From Apiosordaria backusii (lineage: Eukaryota > Ascomycota > Sordariomycetes > Sordariales > Lasiosphaeriaceae), in contig JAUKTV010000028.1 of NCBI GenBank assembly GCA_030549205.1, positions 176,748 through 240,747 on the forward strand: DNA of 64,000 nt. Direction: 5' to 3'. How positions within the stretch are numbered: position 1 is the first letter of the stretch; the number at the start of each line of letters is the position of its first letter. A program made the position numbers and the translations under genes. Of this stretch, positions 12,025 through 22,164 are shown one piece after another. A model generated the notes under the pieces. The model searched no databases. It worked only from the letters and a program-made list of their open reading frames with translations, and was not told where the DNA came from.

Positions 12025-13504
12025 ACTGGGGTCGTCGGCTTGGCTTCAGAGGCAGCAGCTATTGCCTTCGAGATTAGCAAAAAGCCTGTCGCTGCTTTAC
12101 AACTTTTGGGAAATATCCGCGGAGTTCTATTGGGCTCTCTGTATGACTCGAGGTCTAACTTTGAGGCTGTTGAGCGAGAGCACCCCGATCTAGCCTCTCA
12201 ATTTCGGGATCTTCGAGAGAGCCTTAACGCACCTCCCCTCCCAACCAACGACCTTGGTGGCTTGACTGGTTCCAATCCAGAGGCGTTACAACGTGGAGAT
12301 GGACGAAGAGAGATTGGAAAAGCAATGGAGGCGTTGACCCAGAACACCCGCAACCAGCCGGGATTCGAACAATTCCTCCTTCCTCCTCCCACTTCCGACC
12401 TCCTTACCGCGGCAGCAGAGGGGCTGGTTGTGGTCCTCAATGTCAGCCAGTTGCGGTGTGATGCCTTGATCATCGGGTCCTCGGGCATACAATGCTTACC
12501 ATTGCCGCAAGTCAATCACGGAGACGTCAAACGGCTCAGCACAGACCCAGTTTCAGCTCTCAGCTGGCTCTGGGACAACATCGTCGGCCCAGTCTTGGAC
12601 TTCTTGGGCTTTACCACCACGCCAACTGACGACCAATGGCCCCGTGCGCGGTCGGTTCCCACCGGGCTCTTATCAAGTTTCCTCTTCACGCTGCCGGGCA
12701 TCACCTCAAGCCTGGCTCTGTTACCGCCCTCGACCAGGCTAATGTATCTCATCCTACAGCCCGTCCGTGAAAAGTTTCATCCACGACCGACAACGCAAGG
12801 GCAAGGAAGCGAGAACCCACTCACTCGTCAGGCGGCAGAAAACTTGTCCTCATCACCATGGAAAAGACCCCTCGCTCGCAAGGCACTCGCGCTTGATGAG
12901 CCACGCACCAAAAGAAACAGACACAGTCCGGCTCCTAGGTACAGAAATGAACCTGTCCTGCGTCTCTCCCGCGTGTTACAAAACCCAAGTCCTATCCTCT
13001 TTGGAAAACTGTGGCATCCTCCACTTCGCCAGCCACGGCTCTACCCACCCCACCCAACCCCTAGAATCTCACCTCCTCCTCCAAGACTGGGAAACCGGCC
13101 CGCTAACAGTCCAAAGTCCTCTCGATATCGATCTCGCGAGCAACCAGCCTTTCCTCGCCTACCTTTCCGCTTGCGGGTCCGGGCAGGTAGCTGACGACCA
13201 GTCGGTTGACGAGAGCATCCACCTCAGCTCTGCGTTCCAACTTGCGGGGCTGGTGTACGCGGGGCTGGTGTACGAAGGGCTGAAGAGGGATGGGTTGGAG
13301 GACTTGTCGGTGAGCGCTGGGTTGCATCATGCGACGAGGAGGTTAAGAGATGACTGGGTGAGGGAGGTGAACTCAATGGTGGGTAGTGAAGAAACGAGGA
13401 AGCGGGGAAGGCCTGCGATACCACTCTGGAAGGTGAAGAAAGAGACTGTTTCGGTTGCCGTTAAAGCTGCGCTTTGGGTGCTGTATGTTCATTATGGTGT
13501 TTGA
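12025..13504 (+). pseudogene. TPR-CHAT protein, 3' part (CHAT peptidase domain)
   Basis: This is the C-terminal half of the interrupted gene. It starts in the frame left at 4576 with a GLASEAAAIAFEISKKP segment, followed by a helical linker (HPDLASQFRDLRESL). VVVLNVSQLRCDALII opens the CHAT domain, and WLWDNIVGPVLDFLGF and WPRARSVPTGLLSSF follow. The caspase-like catalytic pair is visible as His in HFASHGSTHP (near 13023-13052) and Cys in AYLSACGSG (near 13159-13185). The protein ends VLYVHYGV at 13504. Single-base frame changes are needed near 12680 and 12745, and a pair between about 12830 and 12893. The usual segment after QLAG (RHVIGTLWEV-like in this family, from memory) is missing and replaced by a repeated GLVY. 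The gene cannot be functional as it stands. Confidence 0.78.
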
Positions 13505-13688
13505 TGTTCGACGTAGGTACATGTAGGTACCTGTATGCACCCTACCGATGTTGTGGACATGGCAAAAGCGACTTCGAGCCTCAAGCGTTAGATGTCAGTC
13601 TTCTGGCATAAGACAAAATTGATATGGAAAGGAGGTGGGTATGGGTTCATTCAGTCATTCATCATTATAGCAAGCACGATGTAGCACA
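13505..13688. other. Convergent intergenic region
   Basis: Short spacer between the 3' ends of the CHAT relic and the dioxygenase gene. It contains a GTAGGTACATGTAGGTACC motif (about 13514-13532) that partly repeats itself. No gene seen. Confidence 0.4.
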
Positions 13689-14829
13689 TCACAATCCCAA
13701 GTCTTCCTTCCTCGACTTGCCCCCTTTCAAATCCAGATATGGCGCCTCACCTAACGAGCAGACGCGATCCCCAGCCCTTGGGTCACTGTAGTCATACGTA
13801 GCACAGTGCCACGTGCTTCTGTTGTCCCAGATAGCCACGTCGTTCTTCTTCCACCTGAATCGCACTTGCGCGTCGTGATTCTGCGTCACCATGTTGAACA
13901 GATAGCCGAGAAGAATATCCGACTCGTCCTTTGTCACGCCGTTGATGCGCTTGGTGAAGCCCTTGTTTACATAGACCGAGTTCCAACCGGTTACCGCTAT
14001 TATCACAAATGTCAGCATTTCTTAAAAAGAAGTAAAAGTTAGACCCAGGAAAGTAACCGGAGAACGTACGATTCGTCCTTATAACCGGATGCACAGCCGC
14101 CAACTCGGCCCCCTTATTCAACGGCGACCCCCTCTCACACTCCCTCAGCGGGTTCCCCAAATTCCTCGCCTCGTCCAAGAAGAACTTGGCATCATGCGTA
14201 GCCGTCAGTTTCTTCAGCATCTCCCTCATCGGCTCCGACAACCGATCGTAAATCTCATACCCGCTCGCCCAGAGTGTATCACCTCCCGTGACAGGTAGGG
14301 TATGGATCTTGAGAATAGCGTAATCACTTGGCACCGGCTCAAAGGTGATATCGCTGTGCCACGCGTTGGAGGCATACCGACTGACATCTGAAAGCTGATG
14401 GGTAAGACCGCCGCCCTTCTTTTGCTTCTCGGAGGAGATAACGCTGATTTGGTCGCCGAGCTCTGATCCTTCTTCTGTCAGGGGGTGCACGTGCAGACCG
14501 GAGGTGGATGGGCAGCCGGAGAGGGTGGTGAGGCGGAGCATGAAGTCTTTGAGCTCGGTTGGTGTCACATCTTGATTACGGAGGAAGACGACACCGCGGC
14601 AGGAGATGATGTAGGCGAGGTCGCGGAAGAATTGGTCGCCGGCCTTGAGGAGGTCGCGGATCTGGATGGCTGGGAACTCGCGGCCGATGGCGGGGGTGAG
14701 GTCGTTGTACTGGTACTGTTGAAGGGAGCCAGAATCGGAGAGCCGTTTCGTGAGCTGTGGTCTGGCAAGGTCATGGCCACCAAAGATGGTGGTTTCTGGT
14801 TGGGGCGAAGGCGTGATAGCGGACGGCAT
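13689..14829 (-). CDS. TauD/TfdA-family 2-oxoglutarate/Fe(II) dioxygenase (sulfonate or taurine type)
   Basis: Enzymes of this family hydroxylate the carbon next to a sulfonate and release sulfite and an aldehyde, so taurine or related sulfonates can serve as sulfur source. There are two exons: 14829-14070, then an intron 14069-13997 (GTACGT donor, ATAG acceptor, 73 nt), then 13996-13689. The protein is 355 aa, normal for fungal members. The iron ligands are His158 and Asp160 in WHSDITFE and His317 in WDNRSTWHCATYDY. Arg331 in RAGDRV fits the 2-oxoglutarate site. The junction residues NPVTGWNSVYVNKGFT are as expected. No targeting signal is seen, so it is probably cytosolic. It is divergent from the transporter gene across 581 bp containing a CYS3-type site. 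The exact substrate (taurine, isethionate, another sulfonate, or a non-sulfur acid) cannot be told from sequence. Confidence 0.9.
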
Positions 14830-15074
14830 TGCGACTGGTGAGTGGTTCTAATCAAAAAAAGGCACAATCACATGTATTTTGGGCATCAAACTGAGGGATG
14901 GAAGCGAGGTGATAGGGAATGGTATTGACAGGCCAGGTCTCTTATTAATCTGGAAGAACAGGCAGCATTGGGAAACATTCGGGCTGAGATTACTTCTTTC
15001 AGGATGTCGCTAACCATGTAGTTCGATGTTTAGACGAATTACTTGGCGGCGGAGAAAATATCGGAGAAATGGGA

Positions 15075-15084
15075 ATGGCGTCAA
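15075..15084 (+). promoter_or_regulatory. Near-match to CYS3/MetR bZIP site
   Basis: ATGGCGTCAA matches the palindromic consensus ATGRYRYCAT at nine of ten positions. It lies 109 bp from the perfect site in the same promoter. Confidence 0.35.
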
Positions 15085-15183
15085 CCGGCGCTAAGTAGGC
15101 GAATATCGGAGCGAGCTCCCCGTCTCGGCCGGCCCCGCACCCGGCATTGATCGGTGTGGTGATACTACATTGTTACCAACATC

Positions 15184-15193
15184 ATGACGCCAT
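15184..15193 (+). promoter_or_regulatory. Perfect CYS3/MetR-type sulfur regulator site
   Basis: ATGACGCCAT fits the Neurospora CYS3 consensus ATGRYRYCAT at every position. CYS3 and its Aspergillus counterpart MetR are bZIP activators of sulfur-scavenging genes under sulfur limitation. The location between a sulfonate-type dioxygenase and a transporter makes the match meaningful. Binding is not shown. Confidence 0.55.
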
Positions 15194-15410
15194 CTAGTCC
15201 CAGCACACCGAGACAACTTACCGCTATCAATTCTCCGCATGTTTCTCCGCATTGGTTGCTTGTGATGGCCTCAACATGCAACATGCAGGGCGAGGAAGAC
15301 CTCTAAATATCGGCGGTGTCCGCGCGTTGATGATCGTGATGGTTCGTCTCTCGATCAGCTCGCCCCTCGTCCTTTAAGTTCAGACCTCTGCCTGGCACCA
15401 TTCCTTCGAG

Positions 15411-17103
15411 ATGGGCAAGATCGACGACATCGAAAACCACGCCAAGGCCTCACTGGCAACCACTCTCGACCGTGGTGACAGCCACGATGGCAAGGGATCA
15501 CTCAAGAACGGTGAGCCTCCTGTAGGTCGCTCTGAGCTGAGCGATGCAATCCCCCCTGATGACGGCTACGAGGGAAAGCATCGCTGGGATCCATTGGCGA
15601 CATGGACCCCCGAGGAGGAGAAGGCTGTCATTCGCAAGACCGACATTTGGTTGCTGTCCTGGCTTTGCGTCATGTTCTTCGGCCTCCAGCTTGACCGTGG
15701 TAACTTGGCCAACGCTCTGGCTGACCAGTTCCTGGATGACTTGAAGCTTTCGAGAGACGAGCTGAACAACGGTAACACTATCCAACTGGTTGCCTTTTTG
15801 ACCGCCGAGTTCCCCATTCAATTCCTGACCAAGCGTTACGGCTTCCGCTATGTGCTCCCGGGGATGATGTTTGCATGGGGAACTGTCTCGTGGGCTCAGG
15901 CATGGATTCACGACCGTGCTGGCTTCTACGTTACCCGTGCCCTCATTGGTGCCTGTGAGGGTGGTTTCATTCCCGGTGCTATCCTCTACGCGACGTACTT
16001 TTATACCTCATCGGAATTGTCAACCCGTCTAGCTGTCTTCTGGTCGACTTTGAATGTTGCACGCGTCATCTCGGCTCTTTTGGCAGCTGGGATTCTCAAG
16101 ATGCGAGGTATTGGTGGTCACCCGGGGTGGTTCTGGCTTTTCTTGCTCGAGGGTCTTCTCACGGTTCTCTTGGCCTTTATCGTAAGTGCTGTCCGATAAA
16201 TACCTCCATTGATCATCAAATACTAACCTTTACCGTCAGTCCTTCATTTACCTTCCTGCCTCGCCTACCAACACAAAGAGTGTCCTTTTCCGCAAGCCTT
16301 GGTACACGGAACGCCAGGAGGTCATCATGGTCAACCGCATTCTCCGCGATGATCCCGCTAAGGGATTGACACTGATCAACGAACCGGCCACATGGCGAGA
16401 CATGAAGGCAACATGGACCGATAGGTCTCTCTGGGGCCTGTTCTTCATCGGCCTGATTGCCTACATTCCCGCCACACCAGTTCAGGGCTATTTGACCCTC
16501 ACCCTTCGTGATCTTGGCTTCACCAACAGCTTCGACATCAACATGCTCACCATCCCGTCAGCAGTCCTTCAGATCATCACCATGTTGATCCTCGCTCGGT
16601 CCAGCAAGTACTTCAACGAACGGACGTTCCACTGCTTGTTTGGCGAATTTTGGGTCATGCCGCTGATCATCGCACTGATCACCCTGCCGGATGGAGGCCG
16701 TGAATGGGGACGTTATTCGCTGGTGACCCTCATCAGCGGGTACCCCTATTTCCACCCCATTGTTACGTCTTGGATCTCGGAGAACACCTTCGATGTCAAG
16801 AAGCGTGCGATTGCGGCGGCGACGTACAATGTGATTGTGCAAGTCGGCAGTCTGATTGGCAGCCAAATCTACCGCGACTACCAGAAACCGTACTACAAGA
16901 TTGGTAACACTACACTCGTGTCCATCAGCGCGCTGGCGTTGGTCACCTTCGTTGTGCAAAGGGTAGTTTTGGTTCGGCTGAACAAGAAGAAGGAGGAGCA
17001 GTGGGACAGGATGTCCCGAGAGGAGAGGTTGGCTTACCAGAATGACGTTGCGGCCAGAGAGCTGGATGGAAACAAGCGATTGGATTTCCGTTTTGTATAT
17101 TAA
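15411..17103 (+). CDS. MFS transporter, anion:cation symporter family (DAL5/allantoate permease-like)
   Basis: This is a major-facilitator permease of the fungal family that imports small organic anions (allantoate, pantothenate, nicotinate, sulfonate or cysteine-type substrates). There are two exons: 15411-16181 and 16240-17103, with a 58-nt intron (GTAAGT donor, CTAAC branch site, CAG acceptor). The protein is 544 aa. Family marks are DIWLLSWLCVMFFGLQLDRG at the first helix, the EFPIQFLTKRYG helix-loop, GACEGGFIPGAILYATYFY, FWLFLLEG, WYTERQEVIM after the central loop, and a second set of six helices. The N-terminal ~75 residues are hydrophilic and cytosolic. It shares its promoter with the dioxygenase, which points to uptake of the dioxygenase's substrate. 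Substrate choice is inferred only from that neighbourhood. Confidence 0.9.
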
Positions 17104-17187
17104 ATTTCGTTATACCTGCACCTTTGAAGTTATTACCCGGTGATATCCACCATCGTTCAAGAGCTGCTGATTGTCTTGCCCTGGTTA

Positions 17188-17202
17188 CAGGTACTGTACC
17201 TG
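17188..17202. promoter_or_regulatory. Inverted repeat upstream of the Zn2Cys6 gene
   Basis: CAGGTAC and GTACCTG form a perfect 7-bp inverted repeat around one T. It lies 211 bp before the regulator's likely start, in the spacer after the transporter. It could be a binding site, possibly autoregulatory, or chance. Confidence 0.25.
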
Positions 17203-17412
17203 GTACTGTGTCAGCTTTCTTGTCCCACAGCGCTGGGTGTCAGTCTGGTACTGGTCCAAGTTCCTCGGCATGCCTCGTTGGGGTTAGCTGTACCTCTCAT
17301 TGGCGACATTGCGCCATTGTGGGGCGAGATTTCCAACACCCACTGTCCTGTCAGAGCGTCTGGCTACTTGAATCGCCCTTTCCCATTGACACTTGGCAGC
17401 AGAACTATCAGC

Positions 17413-19095
17413 ATGTCTCCCGGCAACTCCACGGGGCCCTCGAGGCAGAGGAAGATTGGCTCCCGCTCCTGTGATGCCTGCAAAATCAGAAAGCTCAAGT
17501 GCACAGAGACAGCCCCCTGCCAAAGGTGTGTCGCCGCCGGTCTGGATTGCACCTTCAACAAGACCCAGTCCACAAGAGGACCCCGAACATTGAGGACCAG
17601 AACTCTACAGCAAATCCAGAACGCCACGCAATTTCAGCAACCAGCCTCGCCGCCGTTACATCAGCCGCCGAGCATCAATGTCACGGTGAACACGGTGACC
17701 CCTCCCGCCATCTCAGTGGAGTCACTTGTCGTTCGGCTCTGCATATATCGTCTCCGTCTCTTTCCAGTCTGGCCCATTGTGGCCGTCGAACAAGTCATCG
17801 CAGCTCTGCACCGGGATCCACACGATGTCGAGACTTACACGTTGGCCGTGGCCATTGGCGCCGCCACCATGGCTCAATTGAAGCTGTCCCGGTTCAAAGA
17901 CCCCAATATCACTGACAGCCTTCCCGCCGCCGCGCTCCAAGACGAGTGCCAGCGCACCAGGCGAAGTCTCAACAGTGGGGGAGCCAACTTGAGTCGACTT
18001 CAGACATCCTTCTTCTTGCATATCTACCACGAGAACCAGATTCCTGGTGGCGCCGAATCACTGATGTATCTCCGCGAAGCTATCACTGTGGCACAGATCA
18101 TGGGACTACACCGCGCTTCGGCATACTTGGGATTGCCACCAGCCGAGGACCGTCTTCGCCGCCGCATATTGTGGCTACTATTTGTTACTGAACGGGGAGT
18201 TGCCATGTTGCACAGACTGCCAGTGGCATTGACATCGGCTGAGAAGTTCCCGCCACTGGATACCATCAGCGGTTCAGATGACGGACCATACGTTCTGCCA
18301 GCGTTCAAAAAACTGGTCAACCTCTTCTGGATCTTTGACCGGTCTCGCGCATTCGACGTTCTGCAAGACGCTGCCGACGACATGGATGCCAGTGTGTCAT
18401 CACCCAACCATGAGGCCCTCCGCAACCTGCAAAAGCGCCTACAGGAAGCCCACCTCGAGACGGAGAACGAAGCCAACGATATCCAGAAAGCCGATATTTC
18501 CATCACGAGACAATGGATGCAGATTCTCATCTGGAGAGCCACCCAAGGTAAAGCATATTGGACAGCCAACGACAGCTCGACAGGCCCTATACAGATCGCG
18601 CAAGAGTTACTGAACGATATCTCCAAACTCCCCAACACTGCCTTGGAAGCTCACGGCCCTGGCATTGAATTCAAGGTCTATGAAATCGCAAGCGCCGTGG
18701 CGGATTCCCTCAACTTCACCAATTCCCGACCGGACGACATCCTCCTGAGGTTACAAAAGTTCCTAGCAACCTGTCGCGGAGGTAATATCAACCTGTTGGC
18801 ACTCTTAGCCGCCCGTATTGCCCAAAGACAGTCGTTGTACTCGCTTTCTCTACCACGACAGTTCGACTTGAGTCTCCCCCAACTGCAAGTCACCGAGGAG
18901 GTCATCACAGATGCCGACGGCAATGAACAACCCCTATCCTCCCCATGGCTATCCCTCGTTGCCGCGGCAGAGCTCAAGCAGCAGTCGTTGTTTTCCTATG
19001 CCCAACACATCAGCCTTCTATCCGATGGGTCTGCACTTGCCGAGATGCTCGATCACCAGGATTGGCTTCTTGTCCCAAAGAGCCCCAACATGTAG
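17413..19095 (+). CDS. Zn2Cys6 fungal transcription factor with MHR domain
   Basis: This is a nuclear, sequence-specific regulator. The frame is open further left, but the only real ATG before the zinc cluster is at 17413, giving 560 aa in one exon. The binuclear cluster uses Cys20, 23, 30, 36, 39 and 46 (CX2CX6CX5CX2CX6C, CDACKIRKLKC...). A basic RGPRTLRTRTLQQ linker follows. The middle homology region is readable around residues 200-310: SRLQTSFFLHIYHENQ, SLMYLREAITVAQIMGLHR, RRRILWLLFVTERGVAMLHR. This arrangement resembles AmyR/maltose-activator-type factors, by memory of the family. The gene sits 309 bp after the transporter and 345 bp before an aldo-keto reductase, so it may regulate them. 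That is inference. Confidence 0.9.
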   Translation: MSPGNSTGPSRQRKIGSRSCDACKIRKLKCTETAPCQRCVAAGLDCTFNKTQSTRGPRTLRTRTLQQIQNATQFQQPASPPLHQPPSINVTVNTVTPPAISVESLVVRLCIYRLRLFPVWPIVAVEQVIAALHRDPHDVETYTLAVAIGAATMAQLKLSRFKDPNITDSLPAAALQDECQRTRRSLNSGGANLSRLQTSFFLHIYHENQIPGGAESLMYLREAITVAQIMGLHRASAYLGLPPAEDRLRRRILWLLFVTERGVAMLHRLPVALTSAEKFPPLDTISGSDDGPYVLPAFKKLVNLFWIFDRSRAFDVLQDAADDMDASVSSPNHEALRNLQKRLQEAHLETENEANDIQKADISITRQWMQILIWRATQGKAYWTANDSSTGPIQIAQELLNDISKLPNTALEAHGPGIEFKVYEIASAVADSLNFTNSRPDDILLRLQKFLATCRGGNINLLALLAARIAQRQSLYSLSLPRQFDLSLPQLQVTEEVITDADGNEQPLSSPWLSLVAAAELKQQSLFSYAQHISLLSDGSALAEMLDHQDWLLVPKSPNM

Positions 19096-19440
19096 TCTAG
19101 AACTACCAGCCTCAGCTTGTGAGCACGTCATTGCTCCCGGGGATGAGGTGAATGGAGGTTGAAAGCGGAGCTCGTCCGGGGCCGGGATCGGCGGTGGGGT
19201 CTGGCCCCTGGTTCAGCGGCGCGGTCGTCGTTTGCTGGCCGCTCAGTCTATTGAGGGCTTGGCACGAACTCGATGGAGTAGCTTTCTCCGAGATATTCTC
19301 CGCTTGAGGTTTCCTGCGCAGACTTGGAGTAGACTGGGACGTTTGGGTTTTTTCTTTGTTGAAATTTGACTGTTTGATTGTCGAAAAACGCCAGCTTCCA
19401 AAAGCCAAGTAACCGACAGTGCAGCCAAATTCAGTAAAAG

Positions 19441-20618
19441 ATGGCCTGGGAAGAACCACGGAAAACAGGCATGGTGTATCGCCGCCTTGGCAACTCGGGC
19501 TTGCACGTCTCTGCGCTCGAGTTGGGAGGATGGCTTACTTTTGGAGGGCAGGTCGGGAATGGTACGTGGTTTTGCAACGATGGGATGGTCAGAGCTGACT
19601 GTAGGCATAGAGGGCACTGTTGCTTGCTTGAAGCAGGCGTACGACTTGGGTATCAACTTCTTTGACACCGCTGAGAGGTAAAGCAACCAGACCACAAACA
19701 TAGCATTTGCTTTTCAAACATGAGGAAACTGACAAAGACTGCCTGGACAGCTATGCCGGAGGCCAATCCGAAGTCGCCATGGGCCAAGCCATCAAGCAGC
19801 TCGGCTGGAAGCGAAACGACATCGTTATCAGCACCAAGCTCAACTGGGGCGGCAACAACGGCGAGGTGCTCGTCAACAACCACGGCTTGAGCCGCAAACA
19901 CATCATCGAAGGTCTTAGAGCATCCCTCCAGCGCCTCGATCTCGAATACGTCGATATCGTTTATGCGCATCGTCCAGACCGTCTCACGCCCATGGAGGAG
20001 GTTGTCCGCGCTTTCAACCACGTCATCGATATCAAGGGCTGGGCTATGTACTGGGGAACCAGCGAGTGGAGCGCAGACGAGATCGCCGAGGCATGCGGCA
20101 TCGCCAAACAACTCGGTCTTATTGCACCGATCGTCGAACAGCCATTCTACAACCTTCTCCACAGAAAGAAAGTCGAGGGCGAGTTCCAGCGTCTCTACGG
20201 CAGATTCGGCCTCGGCTTGACGACTTACAGCCCCCTCAAGTTTGGCTTGTTGAGCGGCAAATACAACGATTCGCCTGATGCACCACCACCTGGAAGCCGG
20301 TTTTCCAAGGGCGACGACAAGTTTGTCAACTACATGAAGGACAATTATGGGAACAAAAGCTGGCAGGACGATATCGAGAAGGTAAAGCAGTTGAAGGTTA
20401 TCCCCGATAATGTTGGAATCCCGCAGTCAGAGCTGGCTCTGGCGTGGGTTTTGAAGAACCCCAACGTTTCTTCGGTGATCACTGGCGCGTCAAGGCCGGA
20501 GCAGATTGTCGAGAACGTCAAGGCGCTGAAGAGTATGCATTTGTTGACACCCGAGATCATGAAGGAGATCGATGAGGTGTTTGGCAGCGTCGAGTTGGAG
20601 CCAGCAAGACAGGACTAA
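19441..20618 (+). CDS. Aldo-keto reductase, voltage-gated K+ channel beta-subunit type
   Basis: This is an NADPH-dependent aldehyde/ketone reductase of the AKR6 (Kv-beta-like) group. There are three exons: 19441-19561, 19611-19677 and 19751-20618. The introns are 49 nt (GTACGT...CATAG) and 73 nt (GTAAAG...ACAG). The alternative acceptor at 19604 would only add two codons. The protein is 351 aa. The catalytic tetrad is Asp59, Tyr64, Lys92 and His136 (FFDTAESYAGG, STKLNWGG, VYAHRPD). The nucleotide-binding C-terminal part is normal (TTYSPLKFGLLSGKY, SSVITGASRPEQI). No targeting signal is seen. It could reduce aldehydes released by the neighbouring dioxygenase, but enzymes of this group are also common as general detoxifiers. 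Confidence 0.92.
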
Positions 20619-20683
20619 AAGATAAAAACATTGACGATGGAATCATCTGCCAAACAGTCCCCTTTTTTCGCTACTCCGCAGCT

Positions 20684-21196
20684 TCACAGCCCTTCAACAA
20701 CCTCTTCCCCACAGAAGCCCTCACCACCCAGCCCTCTCAACACTTGACCTTTGTGTACTAGCCCCCTCATTTTTTCCTTCACTTGAGCAACTGTCCCACC
20801 CCCTCCCTTAACACCAACCCCATTCCCCTCCGCCCGTTCTGCCTCCCTCTCGACCTGAGCCTCAATATCACCCCCCTTCCCACCACAAACCCCATCACCA
20901 CTCACCCCGGAAATCCCCACGGACGCACTCCTCACCCCATCCAGCGATCCCCACAGAATCCACACCAGCAAAAAAGGCCAAAATAACGTAAGAACAAACC
21001 CCACCGACCAGCTGATCCCCCAAAGCCAGCCGCCCTGTTTTCTTTTCGGCTCGGGAAACAAGCTGAGGAACTGTCGGTGTCCTATTCTGAGCATAACCAG
21101 GGTTATGACTCCCTGGAGAATGCCCCAGACGATGAGGAGGATCTGCCACCATTTTATGCGCGTGTGGGTGTCGGGTTTGAGGAGGAGGGCGGACAT
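20684..21196 (-). CDS. Small two-helix membrane protein, hypothetical
   Basis: Not recognised. From the ATG at 21196 (context AAAATGTC) the protein is 170 aa. Two strong membrane segments are visible, WWQILLIVWGILQGVITLVM and GFVLTLFWPFLLVWILW. They are separated by a short basic loop (FPEPKRKQGG) and followed by a hydrophilic tail rich in Gly, Glu and Lys. The frame stays open to 21469 and would allow 261 aa, but the added part is Thr/Pro/Ser-rich and reads like translated leader. It lies tail-to-tail with the aldo-keto reductase. It could be a real small membrane protein or a chance frame. Confidence 0.45.
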   Translation of the reverse strand: MSALLLKPDTHTRIKWWQILLIVWGILQGVITLVMLRIGHRQFLSLFPEPKRKQGGWLWGISWSVGFVLTLFWPFLLVWILWGSLDGVRSASVGISGVSGDGVCGGKGGDIEAQVEREAERAEGNGVGVKGGGGTVAQVKEKMRGLVHKGQVLRGLGGEGFCGEEVVEGL

Positions 21197-21822
21197 TTTC
21201 TTTGAGGGGGCGAGTGGTGGTGGGTTTCTGGTGACAGGGGTTGGAACCGGTGGTGACTCTTTGATCACAGGTTCATGGAGAATGGCCTTGGCGCTTGAAT
21301 GGAAGAGATTGGTGTTGGAGAGAGTTTGGTGTGATGTGTGTATTTGAAGAATTCTAGGGTGGATTGTAACCGAAACTGAAGTTGTCGAGTGTGGGTTGCG
21401 GTTGATCGTTGTGTCAGGATTGGCCGCGCCGCAAGGTAGCGAGCCAACCACCCACCCAATCGACGACATGCCCTGCCTGATGTCTCAAGTGGTTGGCAGG
21501 CTTGGCAAAGTGCCAAGAGCACTGTTGGCGCTATCTTGTTATGGTGGTGATTCGGCTCCCTGACAATGGTAGGTAGACAGCTAGGGGTGGTTGTGCGCTC
21601 CAAATGCAACAGTATCTGTTCAGGCCACCGGCGTTGTTGACAGCGGCTTATGGACATGTTGTCAAGATTCTGTCGATGATAATGGTGGGACAGCATAATA
21701 GCTACCCCTTTGCTGAATGCAGCAGCGTGGCTTCTCGATTCCTGTTTCCCTGTTGTTTGCCTGCCCCGTGAAGCGATAGGACCTCACCCAGGCCTGACGT
21801 ATTCTTCGCCTCTTCGAGGTTC

Positions 21823-22164
21823 TCAAACCGAGCAGTACACACATCGCCGTTTTACTTGTATCTCCCCCTCCAGCTTCGCGTACAGCATATAATAACGTAC
21901 GCCCATCACTAACATGACCAGCACGGCAACTGGCCCAAGAAAAAAAAGAAACAGCACCACCGGCCATGACAAGAACCAAAAGAACTCGTCATGCACTAGT
22001 CGTGGAAAATACTTCTTGGCCTCACTCACCTCCACAATGCAACACCCGGTGCTGCAGAGTTGAAGGGGGACGTAAATGTAGAAGAACATCCCGTCAGTCA
22101 GGTTGGGAGGTTGGGGGCTCCGAGTCGGATATGTCGATGGCGGGTGCGGGTGCTTGCGAGGCAT
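21823..22164 (-). CDS. Possible small membrane protein, hypothetical
   Basis: A 113-codon frame with one long hydrophobic stretch (residues about 61-95, FFWFLSWPVVLFLFFLGPVA then VLVMLVMGVRYYML). It lies 626 bp upstream of the previous candidate on the same strand and resembles it loosely (short polar loop, tryptophan-rich helix). No homologous family is recognised and no intron structure supports it. It is a weak call. Confidence 0.25.
   Translation of the reverse strand: MPRKHPHPPSTYPTRSPQPPNLTDGMFFYIYVPLQLCSTGCCIVEVSEAKKYFPRLVHDEFFWFLSWPVVLFLFFLGPVAVLVMLVMGVRYYMLYAKLEGEIQVKRRCVYCSV

Larger units (their letters stand above)
14830..15410. promoter_or_regulatory. Shared divergent promoter of dioxygenase and transporter
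   Basis: 581 bp separate two divergent start codons, so both genes must be driven from here. Pyrimidine-rich tracts precede the transporter ATG. The region holds a perfect CYS3-consensus decamer (15184-15193) and a 9/10 match (15075-15084). Confidence 0.65.

Noticed and set aside
14485..14841. Plus-strand frame of 118 codons (acidic, Gly/Val-rich)
   Set aside because: Shadow frame over the dioxygenase coding strand, with no independent support.
17140..17412. N-terminal extension of the Zn2Cys6 protein (hydrophobic)
   Set aside because: This stretch has no ATG (it begins with GTG) and lies in the promoter. The ATG at 17413 directly precedes the zinc cluster.
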